DNA of 64,000 bases from Rhizobiaceae bacterium (GTDB lineage: Bacteria; Pseudomonadota; Alphaproteobacteria; Rhizobiales; Rhizobiaceae): assembly GCA_014238155.1 (NCBI GenBank), contig JABABQ010000063.1, forward strand, positions 153,920-217,919, written 5' to 3'. Within the stretch, counting starts at the first letter, position 1. Each line of letters starts with the position of its first letter. The notes beneath the pieces are model-generated. The model did not search any database, was not told the DNA's origin, and saw nothing but the letters and a program-made list of their open reading frames with translations. Shown here piece by piece: positions 41,847 to 50,852 of this stretch. The translations under genes and the position numbers were made by a program.

Positions 41847-43427
41847 ATGATCAGATTATTATGTTGTGTGCTTACCTGGGCACTTCTGACGATCAATTTT
41901 CATTCACCGACCGCGGCACAGGTGGTTGAAAAAACCCCTGCCAATAATCCCAATCGTGAATTGGCCGCGGGTCTGTTTCAATTCGAACCCTACCTTTATC
42001 CCGAGACAGATGGCTTTACCACCCGGTGGACAGGGCTTGATTATGAGCTCTTGGAATTGATTTTTAAGAAATTGGGAGCTCATACTCGTTACGAGGAGAC
42101 CAGTTGGCTGGGCCAACTGGAAGCGGTTAAAGAAGGCGTTCAGGATTTTACCTTTGGCGTGTTCTATTCCGACGAGCGAGCCGAATACGGTCATTTCTCC
42201 ACACCTTACAGGCAGGAACACAATGTGGTCCTGGTGCGCAAAGGCACGTCGAACCGTTTTGACTTCAGTGATGCCTATGAATTGCGACAAATGATCCGAA
42301 ATCGCAAAATCAAACTCGGCATAATTGATGGTTGGATTACTGCGGACAAGCAACTCAATGAGTTGATCCAATCTGAGGAATTCAAGGATCAGTTTGTCAA
42401 GGAAGACAGCGATTTCAGCAATATGCAAAACCTGCTGAGTCGAAATGTAGACGGGGTTATTGCGGACCGACTGACAGCAGCCACATTCGCCTGGAAGCAG
42501 AATATTCAGGACAGGATTGAACAACATCCCGGTTTTTCCGAATCAGGCGATATCTATGTCTTGTTTTCCAAAAAAACTGTCGACCGATCGTTTGTCGACC
42601 GTTTCAATCGCGAACTTGTTGTTATCCAGCGCGAAGGCACCTATAGCGGGACGATGCACAAGTTTTTGTTGCCTGTCCTTTTGGGCATGACGATTGATAC
42701 TTCCTGGTTTTTTGTCATCACCGTTGTCGGCACCATCGCTTTTGCTCTCTCGGGCGTTCTTTTGGCCTTTAAGGAAAATTATTCGATATTTGGCGCGTTC
42801 GTTCTGGGTTTGTTGCCAGCCTTGGGCGGTGGTGTCATGCGTGATCTGGTTGTCAATCGAACACCACTCAATATTGTCGCGGAACCGATATTCTTATACA
42901 TCGTAATATTGACAGTTTTCTTCGGGTTTTTGACCGTATTTTTACTCAACGAAATTGCTGATCGCTATTTCGTTCCTCTCAAACGTCTCGCTGACCAACA
43001 CTTTACAATTTCTCTGGTGGTTTCGGATGCGATCGGTTTGGCCGCATTTACAATCAGCGGGGTATTTGTCGCCATTGAGGTCAACGTCCAGCCCGCTTGG
43101 CTGTGGGGCGGTGTCTTGGCCGTCCTGACATCAGCGGGTGGCGGCATATTGCGCGATGTTATACGTTCCGATCCAGATATTCCAACACTCAAGACACAGT
43201 TCTATCCGGAAATTGCGTTTATTTGGGGCAGCATCCTGACATATTTCCTGCATTCGGAGGTCGGCAATCTCGACCAGAACAACATTTTTCTTGGTGTAAT
43301 CCTCATTATCGTCGCTACTTTTTTCACCCGTTTGTTCGTCTATTACAAAGGCATTCCAAGTCCGTCATTCTCTGTTCTGTCAGCCCGCGTTGCACGCAAG
43401 CACAACAGTTCCGACGAATCCGATTAA
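41847..43427 (+). CDS. Periplasmic substrate-binding domain fused to a TRIC/UPF0126 membrane channel
   Basis: A 526-residue fusion. Residues 1-25 are a signal peptide (MIRLLCCVLTWALL... TAAQ). Residues about 37-275 form a type 2 periplasmic binding domain of the amino-acid family: LAAGLFQFEPYLYP, LDYELLELIFKKLG, FTFGVFYSDERAEYGHFSTPY and VDGVIADRLTAA, whose Asp is the usual amine ligand. Residues about 285-505 form a full UPF0126/TRIC domain with two repeats, each with the glycine kink and Arg-Asp (ALGGGVMRDL, SAGGGILRDV), about seven helices in all. A seven-helix topology would place the binding domain in the periplasm. The ATG at 41847 follows GGAGAAGAAG and was preferred to the track start at 41796. 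Ligand and ion are unknown; a ligand-gated channel is inferred. Confidence 0.85.
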   Translation: MIRLLCCVLTWALLTINFHSPTAAQVVEKTPANNPNRELAAGLFQFEPYLYPETDGFTTRWTGLDYELLELIFKKLGAHTRYEETSWLGQLEAVKEGVQDFTFGVFYSDERAEYGHFSTPYRQEHNVVLVRKGTSNRFDFSDAYELRQMIRNRKIKLGIIDGWITADKQLNELIQSEEFKDQFVKEDSDFSNMQNLLSRNVDGVIADRLTAATFAWKQNIQDRIEQHPGFSESGDIYVLFSKKTVDRSFVDRFNRELVVIQREGTYSGTMHKFLLPVLLGMTIDTSWFFVITVVGTIAFALSGVLLAFKENYSIFGAFVLGLLPALGGGVMRDLVVNRTPLNIVAEPIFLYIVILTVFFGFLTVFLLNEIADRYFVPLKRLADQHFTISLVVSDAIGLAAFTISGVFVAIEVNVQPAWLWGGVLAVLTSAGGGILRDVIRSDPDIPTLKTQFYPEIAFIWGSILTYFLHSEVGNLDQNNIFLGVILIIVATFFTRLFVYYKGIPSPSFSVLSARVARKHNSSDESD

Positions 43428-43736
43428 TAGTCCACTCGAAAATAGGTTGAATTTTGATCAAGAATAAGAAATCGGCCAACTCGGTAGTGCAAGGACTACA
43501 TCTCAAATCATGAGTGAAGCATCAGGGTCAGGACTCATTAAAATGATGTATTCTGCGGTGGTGAATTTTGTTGCTAGCAAGGAGCAGAGCCGCAGGAAAC
43601 CAGTCGATTTTCAAGACTCTGCGACGATGTCCCGCGGCGAAATTCGCCCCGCCCGAAGAGTTGGACAAATCTTACCCCAGTTGCAGATCGATTAATGATG
43701 ATCTGTTGGCACTGATTCAACGCCGGAACGCTTTCC
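43428..43736. repeat. Gap holding copy B of the 136-base repeat
   Basis: No gene lies in these 309 bases. From 43663 onward the sequence matches copy A near 40880-41015; the repeat continues to 43798 into the 3' end of the intact lysR gene. Together the two copies flank the IS630 remnant and the binding-protein/TRIC gene in direct orientation. Confidence 0.8.
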
Positions 43737-44612
43737 TCAAAGTGTTTTGAAACATTCTCGGACATGCCGCCCAAAAGCATTGGAAGCGGCCCCGATACCA
43801 CTCGGTTGACACAGACAGACATGATAAGAAGGCAGCGCGGGCAATTGGTGTTTGGATCCCAATACCTCAAATTGTGGACTCACCATGCTGGTTGGCATCG
43901 GAGCAACAGCCAGATCAGCCACAAGCGCTGCCTGCTGGCCGAGAACCGTCTCGCTGGTATAGGCGATACGAAAGTCCACTCCGGCTGCTGTCAATCGATC
44001 AGTTGCTGCTTCGCGCCAACAGCAGCCCGTGTCCGCCAATGCCAAAGGTACGGTGGGTAATTTACTGGCTTTGCCGCCCTTCAAACCAACCCACACAAGC
44101 TGCTCCACATACACCACCTCACCAATGCCATCATTGATGCCTCCAGGCACGCTGGTAATCAGTGTCAAATCCAATTTGCCCTCATCAAAGCGGCGCAACA
44201 GATCCCGGCTGGTTCCCAGAACCACTTCAACCTCCACCAATGGATGAGTGTCCGCAAAACGTCGCAGGATGGGTGGCACATACTGGGTTCCAAAATCATC
44301 GGGGGCACCAAATCGAACCAGGCCCTCGATGGCCGGTTCGTGAAATCGAGCAACTGCCGCCTCATTCAGCCGAAGCATGTCATGGGCATAGCTCAACAGT
44401 GTTTCCCCATCAGCGGTAAGCCGAACTGCTCGGCCTTCGCGGACGAACAATTGACGTCCCAACTGCTCTTCCAGCTTTTTCATCTGCATCGAAATCGCAG
44501 ACGGCGTGCGGTTAACCCTGCGGGCGGCTGCCGAAAAGCTGCCAAACTCCGATATCACGGCAAAACTGCGCATGAGATCGGTTTCCAGCAACAGATTGGA
44601 CAAGGGCGTCAT
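43737..44612 (-). CDS. LysR family transcriptional regulator
   Basis: A 291-residue LysR-type regulator. The winged helix-turn-helix is at the N-terminus (LMRSFAVISEFGSFSAAARRVNRTPSAISMQMKKLEEQLG), followed by an effector-binding domain (EGLVRFGAPDDFGTQYVPPILRRFADTHP). The ATG at 44612 (MTPLSNLLLETD) was chosen over 44627. It is divergent from a DUF1127 gene, a pairing common in this order, and may control it. Its 3' end is the source of the duplicated fragment found 2.8 kb away. Confidence 0.93.
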   Translation of the reverse strand: MTPLSNLLLETDLMRSFAVISEFGSFSAAARRVNRTPSAISMQMKKLEEQLGRQLFVREGRAVRLTADGETLLSYAHDMLRLNEAAVARFHEPAIEGLVRFGAPDDFGTQYVPPILRRFADTHPLVEVEVVLGTSRDLLRRFDEGKLDLTLITSVPGGINDGIGEVVYVEQLVWVGLKGGKASKLPTVPLALADTGCCWREAATDRLTAAGVDFRIAYTSETVLGQQAALVADLAVAPMPTSMVSPQFEVLGSKHQLPALPSYHVCLCQPSGIGAASNAFGRHVRECFKTL

Positions 44613-44713
44613 GCAATGATCTTTCAAATTTTCTGATAGGCATGCTCAATACTATTCGTTGGACTGAAACCTAGTCAAGACCGATATTGGAGAAAACAAA
44701 AAGGAAACCTCCC

Positions 44714-45001
44714 ATGTCAATTGTCCAAACGAGCCTACATCAACAAACTCCGACCCCGGCCTGGAAGAAATGGGGCATCGCCAAAAGGGCGCAATTCAGA
44801 AAGTATCGTCAGCACCGCCGGCAGTTAAAAATCGACCGTCTGGCGTATCAGCACATGCTGTATCTCGACGACCATATGCTGAGCGACATTGGTCATCGGA
44901 GGCGGGATGTTGATGCTGCCAATGCGTTGCCGTTAGGTGAAAATGCGGCACTGGCAGTTTATCAACACAGGTTGGCGAACCGACGGCAATCCCAAAATTG
45001 A
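44714..45001 (+). CDS. DUF1127 domain small protein
   Basis: A 95-residue basic protein. The arginine/lysine-rich stretch AKRAQFRKYRQHRRQLKIDRL is followed by the DUF1127 motif MLYLDDHMLSDIGHRRRDVDAAN. An AAAGGAAA ribosome site precedes the ATG at 44714, so the nine extra track residues are rejected. It is divergent from lysR across about 100 bases. DUF1127 proteins are mostly uncharacterised; some bind RNA and affect phosphate and carbon metabolism. Confidence 0.82.
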   Translation: MSIVQTSLHQQTPTPAWKKWGIAKRAQFRKYRQHRRQLKIDRLAYQHMLYLDDHMLSDIGHRRRDVDAANALPLGENAALAVYQHRLANRRQSQN

Positions 45002-45091
45002 CGGTTTATGTTCGCGACTTCAGTTGCGTAGAAAATAGGCGTCACCTAATCTGGTGACGTCCATTGCTGTGGCAACAGAAACGTCAAAATC

Positions 45092-45442
45092 ATGAACCAA
45101 AAAGTCCGGGTTATCCGCTCCTACACCGCAAGTTATGATGATCCAATAAGGGTTACTTCGGGTGCACAACTGAAATTGTCCGGCCGCAGCGATAACTGGC
45201 AGGGTCATATCCGGCTTTGGGCCAGGGCAGAAGATGGCCGCGAAGGTTGGGTTCCTGACAATTTAGTCGAACAACACAAAATTGGAAGTTGTCTGGCGAA
45301 GTTTGACTATTCGGCAATTGAGCTCAGTTGCGTTACCGGAGAGGTTTTGACCAAAGTCCAGAGCTCCCATGGTTGGACCCGGTGCAAAAACGGGCAGGGG
45401 GATGCGGGCTGGGTGCCAGACTTGAACCTGCAAGCGTTATAA
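45092..45442 (+). CDS. SH3-like domain protein
   Basis: A 116-residue protein with two bacterial SH3-like (Variant SH3) repeats: VRVIRSYTASYDDPIRVTSG...GREGWVPDNLVE and AKFDYSAIELSCVTGEVLTK...GDAGWVPDLNLQ. The second keeps the sandwich motif GW-VP. No signal peptide is visible, so it is probably cytoplasmic. Neighbouring genes do not clarify a role. Confidence 0.75.
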   Translation: MNQKVRVIRSYTASYDDPIRVTSGAQLKLSGRSDNWQGHIRLWARAEDGREGWVPDNLVEQHKIGSCLAKFDYSAIELSCVTGEVLTKVQSSHGWTRCKNGQGDAGWVPDLNLQAL

Positions 45443-45541
45443 CTAAATCATAGAGTACTTGTTCTGCGATCTTGTCAGGCGTCAAAAACCAGTGGAAGGT
45501 GCGTGAGCACCTCCGTTGACGAAAATTTGGTGAAGACGCTC

Positions 45542-46153
45542 ATGAACTTGGAATATTTGCTTACTTCAATCATCGTCATTTTACTTCCGGGAACCGGGGT
45601 GCTGTACACTTTGGCCGTCGGGTTGGGCAGGGGGCTTCGACCCAGCATTGCGGCCGCGTTCGGGTGCACGCTGGGTATTGTTCCAGCGGCAATTGCCAGC
45701 ATAATTGGCCTGGCTGCAATTCTTCACACCAGTGCAATGGCATTTCAGTTTATTAAATATTTGGGCGTTGCGTATCTCCTCTATATGGCCTGGGGTCTGT
45801 TGCGCGACGGAGGAGCGCTGGGCGTCAAAAAGGCTCGCGGCGACGTTTCGTACAGCCAAACGATCATAAAGGGAATTTTGATCAATGTGCTCAATCCGAA
45901 ATTGTCATTATTTTTCATGGCTTTTCTACCGCAATTCGTGCCGGTGCAGTCGACCGGTTCAACCGCCACACTCATTCTGCTTGCTGTCGCGTTCATGGTG
46001 CTGACATTCATTGTATTCGTCGGCTATGGGGCGTTTGCGTCGCTGGCGCGTGATTATGTGATCTCGCGTCCTCAGGTAATGAAGTGGTGCAAATATGCAT
46101 TTGCCGGATCATTTGGACTGCTCGGTTTGAAGCTGGCTCTGACCGATCGCTAA
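45542..46153 (+). CDS. LysE family translocator
   Basis: An amino-acid exporter family membrane protein, 203 residues with about six hydrophobic segments. The N-terminal signature is SIIVILLPGTGVLYTLAVGLGRG, the internal motif GILINVLNPKLSLFFMAFLPQFV. The ATG at 45542 (MNLEYLLTS) is preferred over the GTG at 45503. The exported substrate is unknown (amino acids or homoserine-lactone-like compounds in relatives). Confidence 0.9.
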   Translation: MNLEYLLTSIIVILLPGTGVLYTLAVGLGRGLRPSIAAAFGCTLGIVPAAIASIIGLAAILHTSAMAFQFIKYLGVAYLLYMAWGLLRDGGALGVKKARGDVSYSQTIIKGILINVLNPKLSLFFMAFLPQFVPVQSTGSTATLILLAVAFMVLTFIVFVGYGAFASLARDYVISRPQVMKWCKYAFAGSFGLLGLKLALTDR

Positions 46154-46216
46154 GCTGGCCGGGCCATCCGCCAGTACTTTGTCACCCGTTGCAGAGACAA
46201 CTGGAGTTATTGAGCG

Positions 46217-46861
46217 TCAAACTCGAGCCACTTTACAGGCTGCCATGAGCTTGTAATAGGCGTCAGAAAGCATTCGAAATGCTTCTGGATCGCCACCCAT
46301 ATCCGGATGAATTGTAAGTGCTTTCCCCCGAAAAGCAGACTTTACTGTCGCTGAGGTGATGCTGGTATTCGGATCAAGGCCCAACAACCGGATTTCATTT
46401 GCCAATCCGGGAAATTTCTTGCGTACCGCCGCCCGACTGGTCTTTTTCGACCTAATGGCGACTTCCGGTTTTGCCTTTTTAACGTCCACAGGCGCTTGTT
46501 TCACGGGCGCGTCGACTTTACTGCATTTCACCCGCAATTGATTTCGCATATTATCCGCGTCCGTGAATTGTCCTCGACGCGAAAAGGCCAGCCCAAGATC
46601 ATTGCCACGCCGCCAAACAACGCATGAACTGGCGCAGAGATCCTCGGCGCGGCTGATCAGAAGGAATTCGTCTGGAATATTGTCTGAATTGGAAACGCTG
46701 ATGCGGGCCCCGGTATCGGTGATGTCTCCAAGCGTGCATTGCCGAGTCAAACTGGCTCCATCGATACTTATCAGACCGGGTTTGATGAGTTGAATACGCT
46801 GTTGCGCACGGCCCGAGAACATCGCGTATGTCTGTTCGATTTCCGATGGCGACGTCGACAA
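46217..46861 (-). CDS. PilZ domain-J domain fusion protein
   Basis: A 214-residue cytoplasmic protein. The N-terminal ~100 residues resemble a PilZ domain: RAQQR (residues 18-22, an RxxxR motif), then DITDTG (46-51, a DxSxxG-like motif with Thr for Ser). A basic linker (KKAKPEVAIRSKKTSR) leads to a C-terminal J domain with SATVKSAFRGKALTIHPDMGG (the HPD triad needed to stimulate Hsp70) and FRMLSDAYYKLM. The fusion would link a c-di-GMP-type receptor to a DnaK co-chaperone; neither activity is proven. Confidence 0.78.
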   Translation of the reverse strand: MSTSPSEIEQTYAMFSGRAQQRIQLIKPGLISIDGASLTRQCTLGDITDTGARISVSNSDNIPDEFLLISRAEDLCASSCVVWRRGNDLGLAFSRRGQFTDADNMRNQLRVKCSKVDAPVKQAPVDVKKAKPEVAIRSKKTSRAAVRKKFPGLANEIRLLGLDPNTSITSATVKSAFRGKALTIHPDMGGDPEAFRMLSDAYYKLMAACKVARV

Positions 46862-47343
46862 GTCCTAATTCCTGACAGCATAATTATCCAGATAGGTAAC
46901 TTTGGCATCACAACTTTAATCGCCGATTGAGAGCGGCATGGGACTTGGCAAAAACTCGCAAGTTGGTTAGCGAGCTATGAAATATCAGGGCACTTGATCG
47001 CCCGACAATGTGATATCGCCAACGCATCGTGGCAAAGGCATTGTCAAAGCCAGTTTGAAATGGCTCTTGTTGGGCTAAATAGAAATGCCTCACATGGTGG
47101 TTTCCGAACCAGTGCAGGCGGAGCAGGACATGGACGTGACCGCCAAAAGTCACGGCCAATGGACCCGCCAGAGTGAGACACAGCCACCCCGGCTTGAGCA
47201 ACTTCAGTTTTTTTAAATGCCGGGAGTGCGGGCGAAGCGCCATTTCGCTGCGTCTGCGCCAATGGCTGCTTTGAAGCTCTGTCGATTGGCAAGAGATCGA
47301 CCAAGCTATTGTATCTAGGTTTGGCAATGCCGATGATGCGGCC
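46862..47343. other. 482-base gap without a convincing gene
   Basis: Several overlapping ORFs occur here on both strands (for example 46908-47372 - and 47044-47505 -), but none shows family motifs, a good ribosome site or protein-like composition. The stretch next to the MFS gene appears more GC-rich. I see no identifiable element. Confidence 0.4.
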
Positions 47344-48632
47344 ATGGCGACCGAACTCGAATTCTCCTTCAATGCGCTTACAGCTACGGCACGACGGCAT
47401 ATCCGGGTGTTTCAGTTGCACCAGTTTGTTGACCGCTTTGCGATGGGTCTGACCGTGGCGGTAGTTGCGCTGGCATTGATGGACCGGGGCATGGACCTCT
47501 TCCAAATATCCCTTCTCTTTGGTGTCTATTCACTCACAACGATGGCGATGGAACTGCCGTTCGGTGGATTGGCGGACAATATGGGACGCAAGCCAGTTTT
47601 TCTGGCGGCGGTTATCGCCAGTTTGATTTCGCTGGCGCTCTTCCTGTCATCGAGCGATTTTTACGTTCTGGCGCTTTCGTTTGCCTTTATCGGGTTTGGA
47701 CGCGCCTTACGGTCAGGAACGCTCGACGCATGGTTTGTCGAAACCTTCAAAGCGGCTGCACCAAATGTGGACGTTCAACCCGCCCTTGCCAAAGCTCAGT
47801 GGGCCAATGCTATGGGCTTGGCCATAGGAGCCGTGTTGGGGGGTCTCCTGCCAGACGCTTTCGGTGCGACGGCGAAGGGACTTGGTTTCAGCATCTATGA
47901 TGTCTCCTACGCTGCAAGCTTTGGCGTGATGCTTGGAGTGTTCAGTTACACCCTGCTCGCTATTGAGGAAAAACCGCGTCCGCTGAATCCCAATGCACTC
48001 AAACAGGGGTTCGCCAGCGTCCCGTCAGTCGTCAAGGACGCGGGTCTTCTCGCGTTGAAACATCCGACGCTTTCGATGCTTTTGACAGCTTTGGCGCTAT
48101 TCCTAATGGCAACAAATCCGGTTGAGGTTATTTGGCCGACATATGCCAAGCCCATGCTGGATCAGGGCTACGCCAACACTGCGATCGGCGTTCTGACTGC
48201 AATCTACTTTTTTTCAATCGCTTTTGGCGCGTCGCTGTCTCCCCGCATCAGCCGGATATTCAAACGCCGCCACGCCGCCACGCTTACAGCAATGTTTGCT
48301 TGTATCGCAGGAGCTCAGATCGCATTGGCGATGCAGGGCGGTATCGTCGGCTTTGTTGGTGTTTTCATCGTGTATTCTATCATTCTTGGGGCAAGCGAGA
48401 CGCCGGCAAGCAGCATCTTGCACGGATGTGTGGAGGACGGCCAAAGGTCCACAATGCTGTCTCTGCGATCGCTAATACAGCAACTGGGGGCGCATTAGGA
48501 CTGGTGTTGGCGGGAGCCGTCGCCGAGATCTACTCTACACCTGTTGCTTGGTTTCTTGGCGCAGTGTTTCTTGTCGCTGCGACGACCCTGACTGCTGTGT
48601 TGGCCAAACGACTTGGTGCGGCAACCAAATAG
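47344..48632 (+). pseudogene. MFS transporter, frameshifted near the 3' end
   Basis: The first ORF (47344-48498) encodes a major facilitator permease with the signature GGLADNMGRKPVFL in loop 2-3 and about ten hydrophobic segments. It then ends abruptly at LIQQLGAH. The missing C-terminus (NTATGGALGLVLAGAVAE to AVLAKRLGAATK) continues in another frame to 48632. One base gained or lost at about 48465-48480 explains this. The full protein would be about 428 residues. Either the gene is decayed or there is a sequencing error; the IS30-family element 120 bases downstream fits a decaying locus. Confidence 0.75.
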
Positions 48633-48753
48633 CAGTCTTTCAAACAAACCGCAGCATTCGTGCCTCTGGGCTGATTTTGATGAAAAAGGCTTTGATTAGT
48701 TCGATGTTGAAGGTTGGGCGAGCAACTTTCCGTTCGGATTTCACACCGTTTGA

Positions 48754-49906
48754 GGGATGTGAGTTCCAGCTGAATCGCGACTTTTCAACGTGGTTAGATT
48801 ACCGCCTTTGACGCCTTCCAGCCAATAATTTTTGACGGAACGATTCAGCGGGTGTTTTAAAGCCCAGACATTTCCTCGGGGTATTGTTGAGCTTGTCGCA
48901 AATATGCTTCAGGTCGGTGTCGCTTACAGACAATGGATCGACATCACGCGACAGCCATCTTCGGGCACGTCGATTGGTGTTTTCGACGGTTCCTTTCTGC
49001 CAGGGTGATTGCGGATCACAGAACCATGTCTGGCTCCCGGTTCCAGCCTGCAAGTATGCCCATTCAGTGAACTCTGTGCCACGATCAAATGTGACCGACC
49101 GGCGCGCCGTCCGGGGCAGGGTTCCTAACACATTCACCAATCCTTCCATAATTGGTTTGGAACGACGATCATTATTCTTCAACAGCACTGTAAAGCGGCT
49201 AACCCGCTCAACCAGTGACGTCATATTGCCGTTGCCAAACTTCTTACGAAACTGGATCAGATCACATTCCCAGTGCCCAAATTGCTTGCGTTCCCGCACC
49301 ACGTCAGGACGGTGCAAAATACTAAGCTCAGGGCTGAACCGGCGCCCGTAACGGCGTCTGGCCTGTCTTGGACGGCGTTTGCGGTGATGCTTCGGCAAGT
49401 GTCGCGACAACTTTTGTTCATGGCCATCACTTGAATAGACGTACCGATAGATCGTTTCATGACACACACGATGAAACCGACGCCGTTGGTGGCTTTGTTC
49501 GAGTTTTAAACGACCAGCAATCTGTTCAGGCGACCATCCGTGTTGCAACCGCTCAACAATTGCCTCTCGTAGACCGGCGTGCCGTTTCAACTTGCTCAGA
49601 TTATAGCGGCGGCGCTGAGCCATATCGTTAGCTGTCATACAGTAATAGCCGTCCCAAGATGGCATATCTGCATCTTCATATTTGTTCCGCTTCAGTTCAC
49701 GAAAGATCGTTGAACGATGCCGTCCAAGCTTTTCCGCAATTACATCAATGCTGACTTTTGCGGAGCGCCAACGTTCGATCTTGCGTCTTTCATCAAGATC
49801 AATGTGACTGTAAGTTTGCGAATAGGGGTGATTCACGCGAGATTCCTTCCATATGATAAGCCATTGTTATCATTGGAAAGTCGCACTTCAAAATAGAACG
49901 CACCCC
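48754..49906 (-). mobile_element. IS30-family insertion sequence
   Basis: An intact element of about 1.15 kb around one transposase gene. The ends are imperfect inverted repeats: GGGATGTGAGTTCCAGCTGA... on the left and, on the opposite strand, GGGGTGCGTTCTATTTTGA... on the right, sharing TGAA and GCGACTTT(C/T)CAA further in. End coordinates are good to a few bases; a target duplication could not be confirmed. Confidence 0.8.
48799..49836 (-). CDS. IS30 family transposase
   Basis: A 345-residue DDE transposase. N-terminal helix-turn-helix of IS30 type (SHIDLDERRKIERWRSAKVS, LGRHRSTIFRELKRN), a second DNA-binding region (QHGWSPEQIAGRLKLEQ), and a catalytic core with GHWECDLIQF (Asp), VTFDRGTEFTEWAYLQ (Asp) and SPWQKGTVENTNRRARRWL (Glu). 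The ORF is uninterrupted, so the element may still be active. It lies downstream of the frameshifted MFS gene. Confidence 0.95.
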   Translation of the reverse strand: MNHPYSQTYSHIDLDERRKIERWRSAKVSIDVIAEKLGRHRSTIFRELKRNKYEDADMPSWDGYYCMTANDMAQRRRYNLSKLKRHAGLREAIVERLQHGWSPEQIAGRLKLEQSHQRRRFHRVCHETIYRYVYSSDGHEQKLSRHLPKHHRKRRPRQARRRYGRRFSPELSILHRPDVVRERKQFGHWECDLIQFRKKFGNGNMTSLVERVSRFTVLLKNNDRRSKPIMEGLVNVLGTLPRTARRSVTFDRGTEFTEWAYLQAGTGSQTWFCDPQSPWQKGTVENTNRRARRWLSRDVDPLSVSDTDLKHICDKLNNTPRKCLGFKTPAESFRQKLLAGRRQRR

Positions 49907-50018
49907 GCTACAAATAAGTGTCGCATAAGATATATTATGGAACATTTATAGCGTTTAGTTTTGCATCATTGGGTGCCAAAACGTCAGAACACTGTACATG
50001 AGAATTTAAAACATTACA

Positions 50019-50852
50019 TTAAACCGCTGTTTCAATGAAAGAAACCTGCAACCCGTCATGAGCTGGCTCAACATGGTCTGGCGTTTCTTCCAACACCGTT
50101 TGATAGTCCAACGGTGTATGCATGTGGGTCAATATCGCACGGACCGGTTTCAACTTATCAATCCATTGCAAGGTTTCCTGGAGGCTGAAATGGCTTCGGT
50201 GGGGTCGGTATTGAAGGGCATCAATAATTAACACGTCCAAGTCTTGAAGGTGTGGCAAGGCCCGTTCGTCGAAGCCGCTGACGTCGCTGGAATAGGCCAA
50301 TCCGCCAACTCGAAACCCCAGCGATACGATATCGCCGTGCTGCTGTTCAAAAGGCAAAATATCAATTTTGCCACCAGCTCCACTGACGGTAAAAGTTTGC
50401 CCCGCAATGATGCGATTTTCAGCCAGAATTGGCGGATAACTCGATCCCTCAGGCGTCTTGAAGCAATAGCCAAATGCCTGGTGAAGCCGCTGCGAAGTCA
50501 ATTCATCGGCCCATATATCAACGACCTTGCGCCGATTGATCAGAAACGACCGTAAATCGTCGATCCCATGAATATGATCCGCGTGAGCATGGGTGTAAAT
50601 CACACCGTCAGCCGCTTCGATTTTTGCGGTCAACATTTGCTGGCGAAAGTCCGGCCCTGTGTCGATAATAACCACGGTTTTGCCGTTTTGGCCGTACTTC
50701 TCAATGAGTAAACTGGCGCGCAACCGGCGATTTTTCGGATTTGACGGATCACAACTGCCCCAGTCTTCACCAATGCGAGGCACTCCGGGCGAAGAGCCAC
50801 AGCCCAACACCGTGAACAGGACGGTTCCTGCGGGCGGCGCAGAGGCGCTCAT
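50019..50852 (-). CDS. MBL-fold metallohydrolase (PhnP-like)
   Basis: A 277-residue metallo-beta-lactamase-fold hydrolase. FTVLGCGSSPGVPRIGEDWGSCDPSNPKNRR at the N-terminus and the zinc motif YTHAHADHIHGIDDLR (HxHxDH) are typical of the PhnP/YcbX-like branch, with further ligands in YSSDVSGFD and ILTHMHTPLDY. It overlaps the upstream tatD gene by four bases and closes the metG-tatD-MBL unit, an order conserved in related genomes. Cyclic phosphodiesterase activity is possible but inferred. Confidence 0.9.
   Translation of the reverse strand: MSASAPPAGTVLFTVLGCGSSPGVPRIGEDWGSCDPSNPKNRRLRASLLIEKYGQNGKTVVIIDTGPDFRQQMLTAKIEAADGVIYTHAHADHIHGIDDLRSFLINRRKVVDIWADELTSQRLHQAFGYCFKTPEGSSYPPILAENRIIAGQTFTVSGAGGKIDILPFEQQHGDIVSLGFRVGGLAYSSDVSGFDERALPHLQDLDVLIIDALQYRPHRSHFSLQETLQWIDKLKPVRAILTHMHTPLDYQTVLEETPDHVEPAHDGLQVSFIETAV

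Noticed and set aside
46908-47505. Overlapping - strand ORFs upstream of the MFS gene
   Set aside because: No motifs, unlikely composition, and one overlaps the N-terminus of the MFS gene antisense.
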